Shown here in pieces: positions 61,741-64,000 of a stretch of 64,000 bases of DNA. Position 1 is the stretch's first letter. The number at the start of each line of letters is the position of its first letter. Source of the DNA: Streptomyces sp. 2131.1 (GTDB taxonomy: Bacteria; Actinomycetota; Actinomycetes; Streptomycetales; Streptomycetaceae). A program made the position numbers and the translations under genes. Below the pieces are notes generated by a model. It did no database searches. It saw nothing but the letters and a program-made list of their open reading frames with translations, and was not told where the DNA came from. The stretch covers positions 2,418,001 to 2,482,000 of the forward strand of contig NZ_FNSY01000001.1 of the NCBI RefSeq assembly GCF_900105515.1, read 5' to 3'.

Positions 61741-62421
61741 TCAGCGGTCGAGGTGCTTGTCGAGGTGCTTGCGCAGCCGGTCCTGGAGATCGGTGATGAA
61801 CTTGCCGCGTTTCGGCTTCGCCTCGACGCTGCCGAACACCGAATAGCCATTGACGACGACCACGGGCGCCTCGGGATCGGCGGATTCCAGCGTGCGCACT
61901 TCGAAACTGCCGAAAACACCCGTGCCGCTGCCGCGCAGCGAGATGTTCTCGGGCACCCGGATCTCCACGCTGCCGAACACGGAGGTCGCGTTGATCACGG
62001 TGAGACGCTGTCCGAAAAGCGCCTCCGTCAGATCGATTTCCACACTGCCGAACAGCGAGAAGGCGTTCGTACGGGCGCCCACCCGCCAACGGCCCCTGCG
62101 CGTCGAGCTGCTGAAGATCGCCACGAGGTTCTCGGCGGGACCGGCGGCCTGTTCGGGGCCGTAGGCGTACGGCGCCCCGGTGGCCGCCCTGGGCTCGCCG
62201 CCCGGCGCCGGCAGGTCCCGTACGAGCGGTTCGAGTTCGCCGACGGTCTTGGCGCGGTACACGGAGTCGATCCGCTCCGCGTGCTCGTCGGCGGTCAGCC
62301 GGCCCTCGGCCAGCGCTTCCCGCAGGATGTCCGCGATCCGGTCTCGGTCCGCGTCGGAGGCGCGGATGACGTCGGTGTCCGCCGGTGCGGTCGGCTGCTG
62401 GGGCTGCTTCTCGAGGTCCAC
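61741..62421 (-). CDS. DUF1707/LiaF-like (cell-wall-active antibiotic response) protein
   Basis: 226 residues from a GTG at 62421; TACGCT lies 6 nt upstream, so the mRNA is probably leaderless. Residues 16-70 are a DUF1707 domain (IRASDADRDRIADILREALA, EGRLTADEHAERIDSVYRAK). Residues 98-205 hold four repeats around F-G-S-V/F-E (LFGSVEIDL, VFGSVEIRV, VFGSFEVRT, VFGSVEAKP), the LiaF/YvqF C-terminal beta-repeat fold. A basic tail (DRLRKHLDKHLDR) follows. No membrane helix is seen. LiaF proteins restrain LiaRS-type envelope stress systems; no two-component genes are adjacent. Confidence 0.88.
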   Translation of the reverse strand: MDLEKQPQQPTAPADTDVIRASDADRDRIADILREALAEGRLTADEHAERIDSVYRAKTVGELEPLVRDLPAPGGEPRAATGAPYAYGPEQAAGPAENLVAIFSSSTRRGRWRVGARTNAFSLFGSVEIDLTEALFGQRLTVINATSVFGSVEIRVPENISLRGSGTGVFGSFEVRTLESADPEAPVVVVNGYSVFGSVEAKPKRGKFITDLQDRLRKHLDKHLDR

Positions 62422-62427
62422 CGCCCC

Positions 62428-62433
62428 AGCGTA
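62428..62433 (-). promoter_or_regulatory. -10 box of the leaderless DUF1707 transcript
   Basis: TACGCT on the minus strand, 6 nt before the GTG at 62421. Confidence 0.45.
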
Positions 62434-62439
62434 CCGAAA

Positions 62440-62453
62440 CGCGATAGATCGCG
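62440..62453. promoter_or_regulatory. Palindrome between the DUF1707 and fumarase genes
   Basis: CGCGAT-AG-ATCGCG is a perfect 14-bp palindrome just upstream of the DUF1707 -10 box and within the 145-bp divergent region with fumarase. Confidence 0.4.
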
Positions 62454-62566
62454 ACAGAGGCGGTGAGCCCTACCTCACAAGCCCGGCGCACGTGCCGCGT
62501 CCTACCCTGGTGGGTGCGCTGTCCAAGGGTGGCCAGCCGCTGTCTGCCGAGTGAGGAATGGCCGTA

Positions 62567-64000
<1,434 letters not shown>

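Overview
The window is about 70% GC or higher, with near-continuous open reading frames, GTG/TTG starts, GGAGG-type ribosome sites and many TAnnnT boxes placed 6-8 nt before start codons. Together with a WhiB-like protein, a BldKB-like peptide-transport locus, polyphosphate glucokinase, a SpoIIE-type phosphatase and DasR-like operators, this points to a Streptomyces chromosome. No tRNA, rRNA, CRISPR array, insertion sequence or phage gene was seen. All functions below are inferred by recognising protein families in the translated sequence; no database search was run.

Layout. 0-9 kb: two adjacent peptide ABC transporters. The first is a lipoprotein plus a truncated permease. The second is complete: lipoprotein, two permeases, two ATPases. 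The complete set is flanked by two related small secreted basic proteins. 10-15 kb: TypA/BipA GTPase and a third, stand-alone peptide-binding lipoprotein with a charged insert. 15-19 kb: a MarR/isochorismatase pair behind a 40-bp palindrome, then a TPM-domain membrane protein and PspA separated by 19-bp tandem repeats. 19-22 kb: a PAS-GAF-PP2C-HATPase phosphatase and a stand-alone HATPase (anti-sigma type). 22-25 kb: a PadR-Nudix fusion regulator divergent from a MATE exporter across a 41-bp perfect palindrome, then a SPOR-domain protein.

25-35 kb is a chitin-degradation region: GntR/HutC regulator, GH18 chitinase, small secreted protein, M4 metalloprotease with a chitin-binding module, a very large LuxR-type ATPase regulator and an AA10 lytic polysaccharide monooxygenase. 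DasR-like boxes lie at the chitinase, small-protein and LPMO promoters. 34-41 kb: an SDR/TetR pair, then a polyol-phosphate (teichoic-acid-like) polymer group: CDP-glycerol/ribitol-type polymerase, TarI-like cytidylyltransferase, NAD-dependent epimerase and a convergent hexapeptide acyltransferase. 41-44 kb is an accessory patch: a 49-codon gene, two unknown membrane-anchored proteins with overlapping genes, and a decayed HEAT-repeat gene.

44-53 kb: YchF, then a five-gene iron-siderophore uptake operon (ATPase, binding protein, fused double permease, GNAT/C39-peptidase-like protein, Eis-like acetyltransferase) behind an iron-box-like site and an AraC regulator. 53-64 kb is conserved core: DUF6542 protein, polyphosphate glucokinase, IspH, amino-acid permease, XseA/XseB, RutE-like nitroreductase, DUF4245 protein, GlpX, a WhiB-like protein, a DUF1707/LiaF-like protein and the start of class I fumarase. 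From memory, this core order resembles the S. coelicolor region around SCO5044-SCO5059, and the left end resembles its bldK area. The 14-53 kb part would then occupy the interval that carries the actinorhodin cluster in that species (inference).
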